Notes: a model not told the origin generated them from the sequence alone. A stretch of 64,000 nucleotides of DNA from Torymus aiolomorphi (GCA_036365515.1 CM070877.1:115718321-115782320); one strand, 5' to 3'. Positions 45,465 to 57,559 are shown, counted from the first letter of the stretch. Made by a program: numbers and translations.

Positions 45465-46430
45465 TTACTCCTTTGGGTGGAGTCGAACGACTTTAGCGAT
45501 GGGTCTTCGTAGTATTGAGGTGGCCGTGCGTAGATCGATCACACGGATCAAGCCATCGCTCCCTGGATGGATAGCGGTGATGCGTGCGATGGGCCATTTG
45601 GCTGGAGGCGTAAGCTCGTTGCGAACGAGCACGAGTTCGCCCACGGTGACTGGAGGTTGCGGCTGCCTCCACTTCCTACGTGATTGAAGAGTCGTCAGGT
45701 ACTCAGTGGACCACCTGGCCCAGAAATGTTGTGTCAGTTGGCTGATCAGAAGCCAACGCTTTCCTGGTGGCACATTGGCGATGGTGGTATCTTCTTCTGG
45801 CACTAAAAATGACGGTTGTATTAGAAAATGAGAAAGTGATAAAAACTCAAGATCAGTAGAATCGTCGGTGAGAGCAGTTAATGGTCGGGAGTTTAGGCAA
45901 GCTTCTATTCGACACATAATCGTCGCCAGCTCCGAGAAGGTGAAGACTTGGTCACCAATAACGCGGCGAAGATGATGCTTAGCTGACTTAACCGCAGCTT
46001 CCCAAATGCCCCCGCAGTGAGGAGCACTTGGAGGGTTAAAAATCAAAGAAGTTCCTTCTCGAGTGAGAGACTTGATAGTTTGAGTTGAGAAAGAGGAAGA
46101 AGCGTCGACCATTTGTCTTAATAGAAGATCAGCACCAACGAAGTTAGTTCCCTGATCTGAATAAAGTTCCTTACAATGACCTCTACGAGAGGTAAATCGA
46201 TGAAAAGCAGCGATGAACGCTTCATTGGTGTAGTCCTCGACTACCTCGATGTGCACAGCTCTGTTAGCCATACGAATGCATATCGAGATATATCCTTTCA
46301 TTGTGCCCTTTCTCCTAGTTTTAGAAAGGCGAACGTTGATAGGGCCGGCGTAATCAACACTAGCACGTTCGAACGGTGGTGACGGGCGCACTCGGGCCTT
46401 GGGCAATTCACCCATTAATTGAGAGGGCAC
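45465..46430 (-). CDS. BEL/Pao integrase core and DUF5641 domain, intact frame
   Basis: A 321-codon frame holds the rve integrase fold: first aspartate in ASVDYAGPINV (about residue 27), second in LYSDQGTNFVGAD (about 94), glutamate in HCGGIWEAAVKS (about 144), then the C-terminal DUF5641-type domain (FWARWSTEYLTTLQ, GELVLVRN). It would insert element DNA into the host genome. No stop or frameshift occurs in this part; the HHCC zinc domain lies just upstream in another frame after one indel near 46440-46500. The ATG at the frame start is incidental, since the protein would be cut from Pol. Confidence 0.8.
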   Translation of the reverse strand: MPSQLMGELPKARVRPSPPFERASVDYAGPINVRLSKTRRKGTMKGYISICIRMANRAVHIEVVEDYTNEAFIAAFHRFTSRRGHCKELYSDQGTNFVGADLLLRQMVDASSSFSTQTIKSLTREGTSLIFNPPSAPHCGGIWEAAVKSAKHHLRRVIGDQVFTFSELATIMCRIEACLNSRPLTALTDDSTDLEFLSLSHFLIQPSFLVPEEDTTIANVPPGKRWLLISQLTQHFWARWSTEYLTTLQSRRKWRQPQPPVTVGELVLVRNELTPPAKWPIARITAIHPGSDGLIRVIDLRTATSILRRPIAKVVRLHPKE

Positions 46431-46439
46431 TCGAGCGGC

Positions 46440-48466
46440 GTGACGTGTGCAAATAATGCATTGTTCTGATGACTTTCTTAACAGCTGATCGTCCTTTCAC
46501 TATCCAATACTGACGTCTGAGGGTAGCAAGCGTTAGTTGAACACCACCATGAAGAGTGCGATGATGAGCATCTCTTATTAATAGAGTCGTAAAAAGACAA
46601 TCAGCAGGAAGGGGATGCTTAGCATCTTCTTCGAGAAGAGAATGTGAGAGTCGACCGCCCACCTTGAGCAAATGATTTTGTATCATGGATTTAACGGTAA
46701 AAGAGTACTTTTCGATGAACGTTTACCTTTTCTCTGTAACTGATGGAGTTCAAGTTTAAAATACGCTGTTTGAACTAGATATATCAGACAAAGTCTGGTG
46801 TTCTCAATCTCACTAGCACTTATCTCCTCCGAAGTCGGAGTGTGTTGGCATAGTAGGGATTGAAGAACAGTGAAAAAGGTAACGCCTGAATTCGAAGACG
46901 TCGTACGCACTATTTTCGAACAGATTCTATTAATAAATCTGAAGCAATACGAAGCCATTCGTAACAACTTATCTAATGACGAGTACTTATTAAGGAGACT
47001 CCAAACTTCTGGAGTGTTCTCAACAGAATTTGGAGTGTTTTTACTAGCGACTAGACTGTGACTAGGTTGAAGATTGAGACTATTTACGTTGAAATTGAGC
47101 TCATCATGAGACCTCGACCAAGGTTCATGATTATCTGAGAGCCAGGCAGGACCATTCCACCATAAGCTATGCAAGGCTAGTTTTGAGGGCTCAATACCTC
47201 GTGATATGACATCAGCGGAGTTATCAGCTGATCGCACATGATGTCAATATGCGTCAGGTAATAGAGTGTGAATTTCCGAACACCTGTTTGCTACAAATAC
47301 ACCCCATCTAGATGGGTGATCCTTTAACCAAAAGAGGACATCTGCCGAGTCTGACCGTAGATGAATACTCTCAACCTTTATGGGAAAAGATTCGACAAAA
47401 GTTTGCACCAGACGAGCAAGTAGCAACGCAGCGCAAAGTTCTAAGCGAGGTATGCTTATGTTTTAAGTGGAGCTACTCGCATTTTGGCCACTTGCATTGT
47501 GACTAGAACATTTTGAGTTTGAATTGAGCGCAGATAGATCACTGCACCATATGCAAATTTGGAAGCATCTGCAAATCCATGAATTTCAAGAAGATCGCAA
47601 TTTGGAGTGTATCCACTCCATCCAGGGATTTTTATGTGACTAATACTATGAAGATCTTGCAACCATGTTTGCCAACGATTCGAAGTATCGAGAGGAAGCT
47701 CCTCATCCCAGCCAACTTTAAGTAACCATAAGGATTGCATGATTATTTTTGCTGTGATCACTACAGGAGCTAACCAGCCCATAGGATCAAAAAGACGAGC
47801 TATTCTTGAAAGTATAGAACGTTTCGTGAAGGTCAATTCGATCGGGACTTCTGCGATGTGAAAGCTAAATCAGTCTGTGTTAGGTTGTCAATCTATACCT
47901 AAAATTGGTACAGGTGTTACTGAGGCAAATAATGAAATCGTATCTGCAGCTAACATATTCGAGGGTAGATAAGAGAGAACTTTAGCATTATTTGAAGTCC
48001 ATTTTCGAAGATTGAGATGACCTTGTTTAAAGAGATGAATTAACTCATCTTGTTTTTTCAATGCTTCATCAAGTGAATGTGCACCAGTAAGCACATTATC
48101 TGAATACATTTCTGATCGAACAGCTTCAGCTGCGATTGGGAAAGTTTGGCCATAGTCTTCGGCTAATTTCAAAAGAGTTCGTATAGCTAGAAAAGGCGAA
48201 CAGGCCAAACCATACGTCACTGTGATTAATCGATAAATTTGAATGGGTTCACTCTTGTCAAAACGCCATAAAATCGACTGAAAAGGTTGATCACATTGTT
48301 CAACACCAATCTGCCTGAACATTTTCTCCACGTCAGCTGATAGAGCGATCTTATACCTACGCCAGGCATAGATCAAAGCGACGGGATTTTGAAGAAGATT
48401 AGGTCCAATGTGAAGAAGATCATTGACCGAAACACCTGATTTAGACTTACTCGAGCCATTAAACAC
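46440..48466 (-). pseudogene. BEL/Pao RT, RNase H and integrase zinc domain, broken
   Basis: RT is at 47888-48466 (ALSADVEKMFRQIGV, YRLITVTYGLACSPFLA). The palm motif reads YSDNVLTG, so the second catalytic aspartate is replaced by asparagine. Two in-frame TGA codons follow near 47865-47890 before the frame resumes at 47836 with RLFDPMGWLAPV and FADASKFAYGAVIY (RNase H). A frameshift leads to 47244-47426, an in-frame TGA to 46683-47237 (SADNSADVISRGI), and another shift to the zinc domain ending near 46500 (HHRTLHGGVQ). These lesions are modest in number, suggesting a younger copy. Confidence 0.75.
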
Positions 48467-48988
48467 AGTACGTAGCTTGGTTGTCGTACTTGTTTCTTTT
48501 CACACACCATGATGTGGTAAGACGGCTTGAGATTTGTTAGATAATGGATCAAATTTTGAAGAGAGTGACATATGACCAAGGTCAATGTACTCTTTCATAA
48601 AATCAGTATAAGCAATTTTGAGTTTTTCGTCTTTAGCGAAGTTTGCTTCGAGATGAGTGAGTGGGCGTAATGCGACAGAATAAGAGTTCTCGAGATGAGC
48701 AGAACTCAACTGGTCTCGACTTTTTCAGGGTAGACTTACTATATCTTGCCCTGTTTGTCTTGACGAGTTGTTTTCTGATAGAAATCCTCGCAGGCTGGTT
48801 CGTCTGGCGAGTAAGATTTTTTTTCTTTGACTATCTCCTCCGCCCTCCAAAAATCTCATACGAGCTCCAAGAGTTTGGCTTCATGCTCGCAGTTGTTTGA
48901 ACAATCAAGAGATATTAATTCTAGCCCTATTTCTGAAGTTGATGAAGAGATATTTCCTGTCAAGAGCCAACCATGTTTTGAACTAACA

Positions 48989-49582
48989 AGGAGTGGCTCA
49001 GAGATCCGGATCACGGATTCGGCTGAAACTGTGGGATATGTTTTTGGATATAGAAATATGGAGAAAGCTGCAATATTAGACCCTAACGCTAAAAAAAAAT
49101 AAAGTTCTGAGCACTTTTAGCTTTATTTTGAAGAAAGTCTTAAATAATATTTCAAGTAGAGAAAATAAAACTAGAGAAAACAAGCTTTCATTTGCTTTTT
49201 TAAGGATTAAAAAATGTCGATTCCTTCCAAAGTTATGAACATTTGAAATTGAGCATCGAAAATGCACTGTTAAATTCACTGTTCGACTACCTGCGTATTT
49301 TGGTGCTTTTTCGATGCTCAATTTCAAACATTCATAACTTTGGAAGGAATCGACATTTTTTAATCCTTAAAAAAGCAAATGAAAGCTCGATTTCACTAGT
49401 TTTATTTTTGCTACTTCAAATGATATTTCAAGACTTTCTTCAAAATAAAGCTAAAAGTGCTCAGAACTTTATTTTTTTTTAGCGTTAGGGTCTAATATTG
49501 CAGCTTTCTCCATATTTCTATATCCAAAAACATATCCCACAGTTTCAGCCGAATCCGTGATCCGGATCTCTGAGCCTCTCCT
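48989..49582. mobile_element. 594-bp palindromic MITE inserted in BEL/Pao copy 3
   Basis: The termini AGGAGTGGCTCAGAGATCCG and the inverse; the arms stay complementary for ~250 bases (TGTCGATTCCTTCCAAAGTT is shared). BEL/Pao coding sequence continues on both sides (IALTR before; KHGWLLTGN after), so it is a later insertion. No clear target duplication seen. Confidence 0.8.
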
Positions 49583-49589
49583 AGTAAGT

Positions 49590-50300
49590 GCTATCGGCTG
49601 AAGACTTTGACCCGTAACAATTTGATCTTGAATGATTTGCACGTAAGCGCTGGCACCGAGAAGAATATCGATGCGTGATGGTTCGAGATACGCGGGGTCT
49701 GCTAGTTGCAGCCGTCTTAAGTATTCGAAATTAGAAATACCACCTACGACGGGGGGCCTATAAGACGAGAGTTTTGGCAATACAATGCCATCAACTTCCA
49801 ATGAGAAAGTCGAGTTGAAATGCGGTTGTATAGTAAGACGTGCTACTTTAGAAGATACAGCAGCTGTCTTTTCATCTATACCTTGAATGTGCGTGTGACT
49901 GGTTCTACAATTTAGAGAAAGCAAGTTACACATAGCTTGTGTAACAAGTGAGATTTGAGATCCTGGCTCGATCAGTGCACGAACTTGAATTTTGGTTCCG
50001 TTAGGACCAAGGGCGTTAACCCTAGCGGTAGCTAAAAGTACTCCTGTACATTTAGTACTTTCTCCACTATTAGGGGAGACTGCTTGATGAGCAGATTGAA
50101 TGTCTTCAGAAATGACAAAGTTGCCACAGTTTGGGCTTGAGGTGCTGGGCACTGATCTAATCTGACCAGTCTGCGACGAACTGATTACTTGATTGCTGTC
50201 AGTGTGCACCATGGTGTAATGCTTGGCTTTACAATGGAAGCATCGGTACGTGGAAGTACAACTTTTAACGTTGTGCTTCCCTAAATTCTCATACTAATTT
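49590..50300 (-). pseudogene. BEL/Pao protease and gag zinc knuckle, copy 3
   Basis: The zinc knuckle at the start of the frame is followed by a Ser/Gln-rich linker, then the protease: LLATARVNALGPNGTK, RALIEPGSQISLVTQ and later RIDILLGASAYVQII. Related copies in this window have aspartate in the IDPGS position, while this one has glutamate, which may disable cleavage. The frame continues without a stop into the MITE at 49582, which supplies an artificial C-terminus ending near 49472. Confidence 0.7.
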
Positions 50301-50640
50301 CTATGCATCATTTGAACTTGTGACCGCCATTTTGAGTTTTGTAAGTGTGATAGCAAGATCGTGATCAGCAACTTAAAACAAAATTGCGGTCAGAAGTTCG
50401 AATGAAACATAGATTTCATTTAAAATTAGTAAACACGCGGGATCTTCAAGGTCGAAGATCAAGATTTTGCTATTAGACGTTCGAAATTCAAAACTAAAAT
50501 GACTACTGAAAAACTAAAAAGTCCTAATATGACGCTCTTCCGTTCTCTGAGAAGAGCGTGTGTTGAGATAGTAGCTGAAAATGTAACTGGAAATGTTTTC
50601 ATTTCCGCTACGCTCAGCAGTTTTCCCATAGGTTCTATCA
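50300..50640. other. Spacer
   Basis: Between BEL/Pao copy 3 and the palindrome field. No gene recognised. Confidence 0.35.
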
Positions 50641-51335
50641 GCACCCGGAAATGTGACAGTTTAGACTGCAAATGTGTGTGCAAAATTGAACTTTGCGCAT
50701 CATGATAGGAAATAGTACATTTCTATGCTAGTGCGTGAAGATGATTTTATCGTCGTGAACGTTTGCGTCCGAGCGAAGCGAGGTTGTAAAGGTCACACGA
50801 TGTTATAATCACCTTCTCACTCGTACAAAGCTAGACTTAGTGCACGCTTTTTTATTCTGGCGTGTGCGAAATCGAGCTTTGCGCACAAAGTGTCAACCAA
50901 TTTATTTCCTGTAGACCTCTCTGCCCATAAAATTTTGTTTTTAACGGAGTGAACGAAACTCGGCTTTTCGTGCTTGTTTTGCGTGCGCGAAGTAACTGTT
51001 TTACACAGGCCATGTGCGGAGTATCGTAGCTGTCCAATAGATACACATAACCTCAAGACGACCTCCGTAAAAGCTTATTCCGTGTGTGTAAAGTTGAATT
51101 TTACGCGCACTATGAAGAAATAGTTTTCATCACTAGGACGTAAAGTGGAACTTTACGCACCGCGTGTTGGGCGATCACGAGGTCGTAAAGATTTCGCCCG
51201 CGTAGCGAACAATATTTTTGTTATAGTATGAGTAAAGCATGTCGCATCGTTTAAGTGAGTAAAGTTCAATTTCACGCACTGAATACGATACGAATCGACG
51301 TACTTTACGCATACTGTGCAAAAGAATAAAGTTAG
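50641..51335. repeat. Field of ~25-bp palindromic repeats
   Basis: At least six diverged copies of a palindrome near GTAAAGTTGAACTTTACGC lie at about 50676, 50862, 50950, 51081, 51137 and 51254. Each is flanked by GTGY… and …RCAC, and each is self-complementary over 8-11 base pairs. Spacing varies (55-190 bases). Between them are GCGAAGCGAGGTTGTAAAG-like segments (50772, 51178). Both strands translate to short K-L-N-F-T-H-like peptides, an effect of the palindrome. Confidence 0.65.
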
Positions 51336-51454
51336 ATACGTATGGGCGCTGTGGGCGACCGTTGCACACATGTATCGAAATGTACTATTCCCATCTCATT
51401 CATCCCGCACGTTTCTCAGAGTTTAGTTTAACTAATTATTTCAAAATCACGATT

Positions 51455-51650
51455 TTTTTGCCTAGCGGGCCGAAAGTGCCACTTTTGCTCCGCCGATCGC
51501 AAAGGTTGTATTTTCGGCCTCGCCAGGCAAAAAAATCGTATAGGCACCACGGAAGCAACTAAAGAATGCCTCAGATCGCACGTTTGTCACCCTCGTCTTC
51601 GGCTCGGGTGACAATTACGTGTGATCTGGGACATTCTTTACTTTTGCTCC
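51455..51650. repeat. Two adjacent hairpins
   Basis: The first (51455-51540) pairs TTTTTTTGCC…GGGCCGAAA with TTTCGGCC…GGCAAAAAAA. The second (51567-51645) pairs AGAATGCC/CAGATCGCACG…GTCACCC with GGGTGACAATTACGTGTGATC…ACATTCT. Both lie between the palindrome field and the SR-repeat exon. Confidence 0.65.
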
Positions 51651-51800
51651 CTAGGGTCGTAATATACTATTTAATTTTAAAAAGCGTTAGCTTAAAAAAT
51701 AGTTAGGATTGAAAAAAATAAGGGATAAATATATACGATTCTTTATTTATTAGTTATTAGTGATACAAAGAGTAGTAACTTATATCATTTGCACTTTCAG

Positions 51801-52962
51801 AAAAAAACTTTCATAAAGACCAGTAAAGAAGTAGATGCCAAACGGATTGTCGAAAAATTCAGACAGAATGAATTTATGAAACAAAGAACGCCATTAAAAG
51901 CACTTGTAAATAGAAGTGAATCGACTAGCTTAACACCTTCCCCATCTGGGGGCAACGAGCAACCGTCATCGGCTAATGGGACACGTTTATTGATCAAGCG
52001 ATCGCGTTCTGAAATTTCTCATTTTTTTTCTCGTAATTCGGATGTCCCGAAACCAAGCCAAGCCTTACATTCTGTAGAGCGATGCAAGGATCGGCCTGCG
52101 TCGCCTAGACTGTCGCGTTCCCACTCTCGTAGTTCGGATGTCTCTAAACCCTCACGTTCACCAGCGCGACGCAAGGATCGGCCTGCGTCGCCTAGACTGT
52201 CGCGTTCCCGCTCACGTAGTTCGGATGTCTCTAAACCTCGCAAACCCTCACGTTCACCAGCGCGTCGCAAGGATCGGCATGCATCGCCTAGACTGTCGCG
52301 TACCCGCTCTAATAGTTTGGATGTCTCTAAACCCCGCAAACCCTCACATTCACCAGCGCGTCGCAAGAATCGACCTGCGTCGCCTAGACTGTCGCGTACC
52401 CGCTCTCGTAGTTCGGATGTCTCTAAACCCCGCAAACCCTCACGTTCACCAGCGCGTCGCAAGGATCGGCCTGCGTCGCCTAGACTATCGCGTACCCGCT
52501 CGCGTAGTTCGGATTTCTCTAAACCCCGCAAACCCCCACGTTCACCAGCGCGTCGCAAGGATGGGCCTGCATCGCCTAGACTGTCGCGTTCACGCTCTCG
52601 TAGTTCGGATGTCTCTAAATCCTCACGTTCTGCAGCGCGACGCAACGATCGATCTGCATCGCAGAGGCGATCACGTTCCCGCTCTCGTAGTGGGGACATC
52701 TCTATATCTGACTGCTCCTCACACTCTTCATCGCGACACCAGAGGCGACATGCATCATCTAGTCGATCGCGTTCGCGATCTTCTAGCCGAGAGGTTTCTG
52801 TATCTCGCAGGCAGTCGTTCCGGCGTACTCGATCACGTCGACGACGTCCAGTACGAGAACGGATCTGCACAGCGGACGAAAATAATTCATTGTACATGAT
52901 AAAGCATTACAAGCCAAAATTATTCCGACAATATATGAGAGAGGGTTTACATAATCTCCCAG
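51801..52962 (+). CDS. Long internal exon of an Arg/Ser-repeat protein
   Basis: Bounded by TTGCACTTTCAG and CCCAG|GTATGA, this exon is open for 387 codons. It starts KKTFIKTSKEVDAKRIVEKF, continues with a Ser/Pro-rich linker, then six to seven copies of a 29-32-residue unit (SRSPARRKDRPASPRLSR…, SSDVSKPRKP), a final RS-dipeptide domain (SRSRSSSREVSVSRRQSF) and the more ordered end LYMIKHYKPKLFRQYMREGL. RS domains act in nuclear speckles and RNA splicing, but no RNA-binding domain is visible in this exon, so the role is inferred only from composition. Neighbouring exons were not found. The open frames on other strands across this exon are by-products of the repeats. Confidence 0.6.
52110..52640 (+). 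repeat. In-frame coding minisatellite, 87/96 bp
   Basis: Units of 96 bases (32 codons) alternate with 87-base variants lacking PRK codons. Landmarks: GCGTCGCCTAGACTGTCGCG and CGTAGTTCGGATGTCTCTAA. All length changes are multiples of three. Confidence 0.85.
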
Positions 52963-53760
<798 letters not shown>

Positions 53761-53764
53761 TTCG

Positions 53765-54430
53765 AGGCGACGGGAAACTGCTTTAGGCACCATAGGGAGA
53801 CACGTGTCTCCCCGCGTGGGGGACTTCCCTGGCGTTGACATGCCAAAATTTATCCACTAAAACCCCTCCGCCTCATACTGAGATCGCGGAAACCGCCGGA
53901 AGGCACTACTTCGTGGGGGCAATGTTTGCCTCAAAGGCCTTTCTCAGAGCTACCCGGCGCCACTTTAGCTATCCGCGCTGTCCACGCCTCCTCCTCTCTC
54001 TTCCACCCTCAGGATGGAGTTGAGCCTTTCTACGATGGACGTGGCGAGTGTAGCCACCGCGTCCCAGCCCTCCTACGAGGCGAGCATGTACTAACCGATG
54101 CCCTCCGGTGTCAGGGGAACCTCCCATGAGGCCCGGAACCGCTCCTACTCATCTTGGAACGTCGTGAAAGCGAAAAGTGCATACTCCACGTCCTCGCTGA
54201 CTCCAGGGCATACTGGGTACAGCGCGCTATGCTACATGCGGATACGGTGTAAGTAGCTGTGGAAGCAGCCGTGCTTGGTAAGTACGTGTGTCAGATAGCG
54301 AATCCATGTCCCCTGCCTATCCACTCCTCAATATCTAGGAGGACTCGGTGAGTCCATCGGCCTCCTTCTGCCAGATCCCGTCAACGCTGCCACTCTTCTC
54401 ATAAATTACTGTAGATGGCGCGGTGACTAC
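53765..54430 (-). mobile_element. R1-clade non-LTR retrotransposon 3' end
   Basis: On the minus strand, pieces in shifting frames match the ORF2 C-terminus of R1-type elements: GCFHSYLHRIRM near 54265, LYPVCPGVSEDVEYALFAF near 54190-54215, and EGWDAVATLATSIVERLNSIL near 54010-54075, followed by a 3' UTR-like segment. RT and upstream parts are absent, a usual 5' truncation. Many stops; an old copy. Distinct from the RT fragment at 2.7 kb, which lacks this C-terminal region. Confidence 0.65.
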
Positions 54431-54850
54431 ACTTTTGCAGAATAAAATTCTAAATGAAGGAGAGCGATGATAACAGAGTCGCTCTCTAAAGTAATAATTT
54501 ATTCGAGATAGCTGTTAAGGTAGGACGAGGCATTTATTTTTGTGTGGTGTTGTGTTCATTGCAGGTAGCAGCACGACAGCAGAGAAACAGCAGTAGAGTA
54601 CCTCTCAGGCTTGAAGATAAGTGACACCGTATTATATAACCAGTTAACGTCATGCTGCCTAAGGTAAACATTACGACGTCTTAGCTGTCACCTGATTTGA
54701 GCTTTTCTCCAAGCTAGGGGATGTCGAGTCTCTTGTTCAACACCTGAAAAGCAAATTCTCGAGCTTTGTGTGCAAGAATCGGACATTCTTATTCTTGTAT
54801 CTGTTGCTGATGCTGCTGCTCTGCACTCAGGTTTACGGGCGCGACACTCG
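54431..54850. other. Spacer
   Basis: No gene recognised. Contains GCTGCTGCTCTGCACTC-type sequence before the direct repeat. Confidence 0.35.
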
Positions 54851-55740
54851 TAGAGTAGCGGAACGCTATACTTCCCGTCTACCGTGATGGAAGAAAATAC
54901 AATTAACCCATATGATAATGAGGATGGTTTTCATCGAACCAGATGTTGCTTATAATTATATTTCAATTTCTAATTTGTATCTGAGAAATTCTATTAAGAG
55001 AAATTTTTGGTTATTGACGAGCATCATTAATATACGATGATGAACTGTATTGCCAAATGCAGCTCGATCGAAATATTTCCTTTCTTTCGTACATTTATCT
55101 AAATATTTCATTTCGTTTGCATACTTATCTAAAAAATACCAGAGTAACTATTAGAAAGCAATAATAGTCGGTGAAGTAGGAATATTACGATAAAATAACA
55201 AGATTTAACCTCTTTTATTTCAAAATATAAATATTCGTAATTACTTAGCTAAATGTTTAGTTATTGCGTAGGGCCATCGCTATATACCCATTGCAGGAGA
55301 GAGTCATGATCGTAGCATGCCAGAAAAGTGCGATGTGAGCTGGCGAGGCTATGGGAGTCGCGCCCGTCTCGCTGCACCCGATCGACGCGACTCCTGTAGA
55401 GTAGCGGCGCGCTATACGTCGCGACTACAGTGATGAAAGAAAATACCATTTACTCATATCATAACGGGGATGGTTTTCATCGAACCAGATGTTGCTTATA
55501 AGTATATTTAAATTTCTACTTTGTATCTGAGAAGTTCTATTCAGAGGAATTTCTGGTTATTGACGAGCATCCGCAATACACGATGATTAATTGTATTGCC
55601 AAATGCAGCTCTATCGAAATATTTCCTTTCTTTCGTATATACTTATCTAAAAACTCACTATTTGAAAGGAATAACAGTCGGTGAAATGGGAATTTCCCTA
55701 TAAAATAACACGATTTAACCTCTTTTATTTCATAAATTCG
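54851..55740. repeat. Two direct repeats of ~350 bp, 535 bp apart
   Basis: Copies at 54851-55215 and 55385-55740 share GTAGAGTAGCGG, GATGGTTTTCATCGAACCAG, TGTATTGCCAAATGCAGCTC and TTAACCTCTTTTATTTCA. A third partial match (TAGAGTAGCTGG) lies at 55868. A minus-strand frame at 55261-55449 crosses the junction without support. Confidence 0.8.
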
Positions 55741-56477
55741 TAAACCAGAGCTCCTGTATAACGAAAACTGTACATTATTTTACCACAAACGAAAATTGTG
55801 TAGCAGGCACATTTAGTAGTCTACGGGTTGCCAGAGCCGTTCGACGCTCGACCGAACTCGACCACCCATAGAGTAGCTGGCCGCCGACAGGCTCTGTCGG
55901 TTTCTATCTTGTAATTGCGTACTATATGATAACCAATTGCGTAGCACTAGTATCACTAGAATCTTATGTTCTGGCTGATTTTCATAGCATATCGATCTAT
56001 CAGGGCTCAAATTAAAAGCAGAACAAATTATGTATTGATAATATGTGTGCAGTTTTTACAATATAGATAAATAAACAGACTAAAACCAAAAAGAACAACT
56101 GGATTATCAACCTTTTTTAATTTTGTGTACGCTGCAAAATATTTTGAGCTTTCATTCATTTATGTGCTTATTGTAAAGAACCTGTGCTACAGTCTTTTGA
56201 ATTTTAAACTTTGAAGCTTCCAAAATGTTAGAGCCCCCAAAGAGTTCCTGAGATTTGCGGGTATAGAATGGAAATCCATCTATAAAAAAGAGATTGTCAC
56301 ATTACGCTGTATTGCGTGCGCATCTGATGACTAAAGCAATGGTTACTTTTTCCAATTCGATTAGCAGATATACACGGGGTTTCAAAAGCGAAAAAATTAC
56401 GGCACCTGGGCTAGCTGAAATCGCTAACAGCTGAGAAACGGCTTGCGAGAGCCAAAGAAACTCAGTTCTCAGATTAC
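55741..56477. other. Intergenic DNA
   Basis: AT-rich, nothing recognised beyond the third partial repeat. Confidence 0.35.
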
Positions 56478-57130
56478 GTGGGCTCATATGATAACGTTGC
56501 AGCCAGCGGCGATTCGCAGAATTCTTCCGAACGCCCCGAGCGCCGTCAAAGCGCGCGCCCGAGTTGTCGATGCCGTAGTCGTGCCGCCGCACTCCGCAGC
56601 CGAGATTTGACAACACTGCGCTTTCGCGTAGTAGGAAGCGACAACAACACGGCTGGACGTGGTGACGCCGGCACGCCGCGGCTGCGTGAGAACAGTGATG
56701 GGCAGACACAAACATACACATAACACGTACGTACACAGTCGGACAGAGTGCACATTCCGAGGACATCACCGAGACGAACACGATGGGGAAGCGACGGCGA
56801 TGGTGCAGTTAAAGGAAGTCCACGCTCCCGCGACCGACTTGAGTAAGTACTTTACTTCGGACTTTATTCTGTAGTATCTGTAGTATAGCCGAACCTAACC
56901 TCCAAATTTCCATCTGCCTGATTTCCTGACCCTAGAAGTTTGATATTGCTCTCCTCATTCCTAATGCTTGACACATTATTAATATATTTTGTTCTGCCTA
57001 AATCGAAGTGCTGCTGTATATGACCACGCGCTTTCACATAATTCTACTCCCCTCGAGAACGGCCGGTGCAGGTATCACTTCCCGAGGACATCACCGAGGC
57101 GAGCATGACGGAGAAGCACCGGCAACAAAC
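56478..57130 (+). other. CpG-richer region with a direct repeat, possible 5' exon
   Basis: 56500-56690 is rich in CG dinucleotides compared with flanks, as in some promoters or first exons. CGAGGACATCACCGAG occurs at 56757 and again at 57081, each followed by a similar GA(C/G)GG(A/G)GAAGC stretch. The first copy leads to an ATG (56800) and GACTTGA|GTAAGTAC, a 5' splice site; the second is preceded by GGTGCAG. This could be a duplicated exon, but the frames are short. Confidence 0.3.
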
Positions 57131-57136
57131 CGAACT

Positions 57137-57316
57137 TTTGAGGTCTTTTCGTACTTTTGGGGACGATCCCCAAAAGTAATATATACGAAACTAGACTTTT
57201 GAGGATTTAAAATGGCGGATATTAATACCTTCCACGCAGAGAGGGATTTATTTCTTTAGTCACGCATCCTAGACTCTGACGGAAGAAACTCTAGATCCTC
57301 AAAAGTACGGTTCACC

Positions 57317-57378
<62 letters not shown>
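57137..57378. repeat. Imperfect palindrome and TA microsatellite
   Basis: GAACTTTTGAGG (57139) pairs with CCTCAAAAGTACGGTTC (57297), forming a ~175-bp hairpin-like element with a smaller inner one (TTTTGGGGACGATCCCCAAAA). It abuts about 60 bases of (TA)n at 57318-57378. Confidence 0.7.
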
Positions 57379-57383
<5 letters not shown>

Positions 57384-57559
57384 GTGGTTGTCTGAGTTAC
57401 TGTTGTGCGAGTAAGTTTTTATCTCTTTTAACATCATTTGGCTAAACCCCTGGTGCCAATGAAGCTTCCCAATAGCTGTCGCTGTCTTTTCAGCTGGTGA
57501 ATATACTTTCAATGTCATATTATTAGGATTGTTGCTTCAGCCACGTACTCTTCTTTCAG

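Larger units (their letters stand above)
45465..50300 (-). mobile_element. BEL/Pao retrotransposon, copy 3 (zinc knuckle to integrase)
   Basis: In minus-strand order: zinc knuckle (CTSTYRCFHCKAKHYT, 50210-50280), protease (49590-50212), a MITE insertion (48989-49582), protease-RT linker (48700-48985), RT (47888-48466), RNase H region (47244-47836), the integrase zinc domain (46500-46686) and the core plus C-terminal domain (45465-46430). The gag upstream of the knuckle is missing. The best preserved of the three BEL/Pao copies; a few in-frame TGA codons and about three frameshifts interrupt it. Confidence 0.85.

Noticed and set aside
52019..52899. Long frames on the minus strand and second plus frame over the SR-repeat exon
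   Set aside because: They exist only because the in-frame repeat lacks stops in other frames; only one frame is bounded by good splice sites and gives RS chemistry.
56302..56781. 159-codon minus-strand frame in the CpG-rich region
   Set aside because: No similarity or splice context; overlapping frames on both strands are equally open because of GC-rich composition.
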